This document shows positions 19,383-19,430 of a stretch of 19,430 nt of DNA, in pieces; within the stretch, counting starts at the first letter, position 1, and each line of letters begins with the position of its first letter. The translations under genes were made by a program, and so were the position numbers. Source of the DNA: Pseudomonadota bacterium (GTDB lineage Bacteria > Pseudomonadota > Alphaproteobacteria > Acetobacterales > Acetobacteraceae); the NCBI GenBank assembly GCA_023424475.1, contig JAFADX010000337.1:1-19430 (forward strand). Direction: 5' to 3'. Below the pieces are notes generated by a model. That model ran no database searches. It was not told the DNA's origin and was given only the letters and a program-made list of their open reading frames with translations.

Positions 19383-19430
19383 TCAGGCATTGCGGCGCCA
19401 GGGCGGGGTCGCCGCCGCGCCGGTGCGGGC
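19383..19430 (-). CDS. 3' end of an unidentified gene entering from the right edge
   Basis: An open frame enters from the right edge and ends at TGA (19385-19383). The visible C-terminus reads ARTGAAATPPWRRNA. Support: the codons are GC-biased like the neighbours, and the stop is directly followed by a strong hairpin and then the nuclease ribosome-binding region, as expected for an intergenic boundary. Too short to identify. Confidence 0.45.
   Translation of the reverse strand, partial: ARTGAAATPPWRRNA

Overview
This is a high-GC window, roughly two-thirds G+C by eye with strong G/C preference in third codon positions. It reads as the early-to-head part of a temperate tailed-phage genome, almost certainly an integrated prophage. 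An alphaproteobacterial host is suggested by base composition, by protein style (ParB-methylase fusions, DUF6456, DUF6511 and DUF3489 proteins) and by an exact GTTC-N7-GTTC LexA-type box. Acetobacteraceae/Rhodospirillales is an inference and cannot be proved from this window. No integrase, attachment site, tRNA, rRNA or CRISPR array was seen.

Almost everything is transcribed leftwards (minus strand), so the logical order runs from the right end to the left end. Right block (19430 to 12589), replication: the 3' tip of an unidentified gene, a PD-(D/E)XK nuclease with a Cas4/AddB-like cysteine pattern, a DEAH-box SF2 helicase, a DUF6511-type four-cysteine protein, a small HTH protein, a large primase-polymerase/helicase, two small unknown genes and a DUF6456-like protein. 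Most of these are linked by 4-nt ATGA or GTGA stop/start overlaps, which indicates one translationally coupled operon and also fixes several GTG starts.

Middle block (12583 to 8222), regulation and DNA modification: a small plus-strand gene diverges, across a LexA-type box, from a minus-strand hypothetical. An HU-like protein follows. Then comes a 336-bp non-coding stretch full of repeats and palindromes. Next are two tandem, paralogous ParB-domain/DNA methyltransferase fusions that overlap by 11 nt. A solitary plus-strand ParD-like antitoxin, preceded by a 15-bp palindrome and without an intact toxin, closes the block.

Left block (7998 to 1), packaging and head: a small unknown protein, a DUF3489 protein, a Nu1-like small terminase, a GpA-family large terminase, two unidentified proteins, a gpW-like head-tail joining protein, a lambda-family portal and an HK97-type prohead protease whose Pro/Ala-rich tail runs off the window, probably into a fused capsid domain. 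A plus-strand VapBC toxin-antitoxin pair sits between gpW and portal, where it interrupts the head operon.

The clearest candidates for something new are the paired ParB-methylases behind an iterated GGTTTGCAG control region, the near-duplicate HTH module shared by the small terminase and a replication-operon protein, and the LexA-type divergent switch. Smaller points of interest are the two toxin-antitoxin 'morons' and the series of long GC hairpins just after stop codons.
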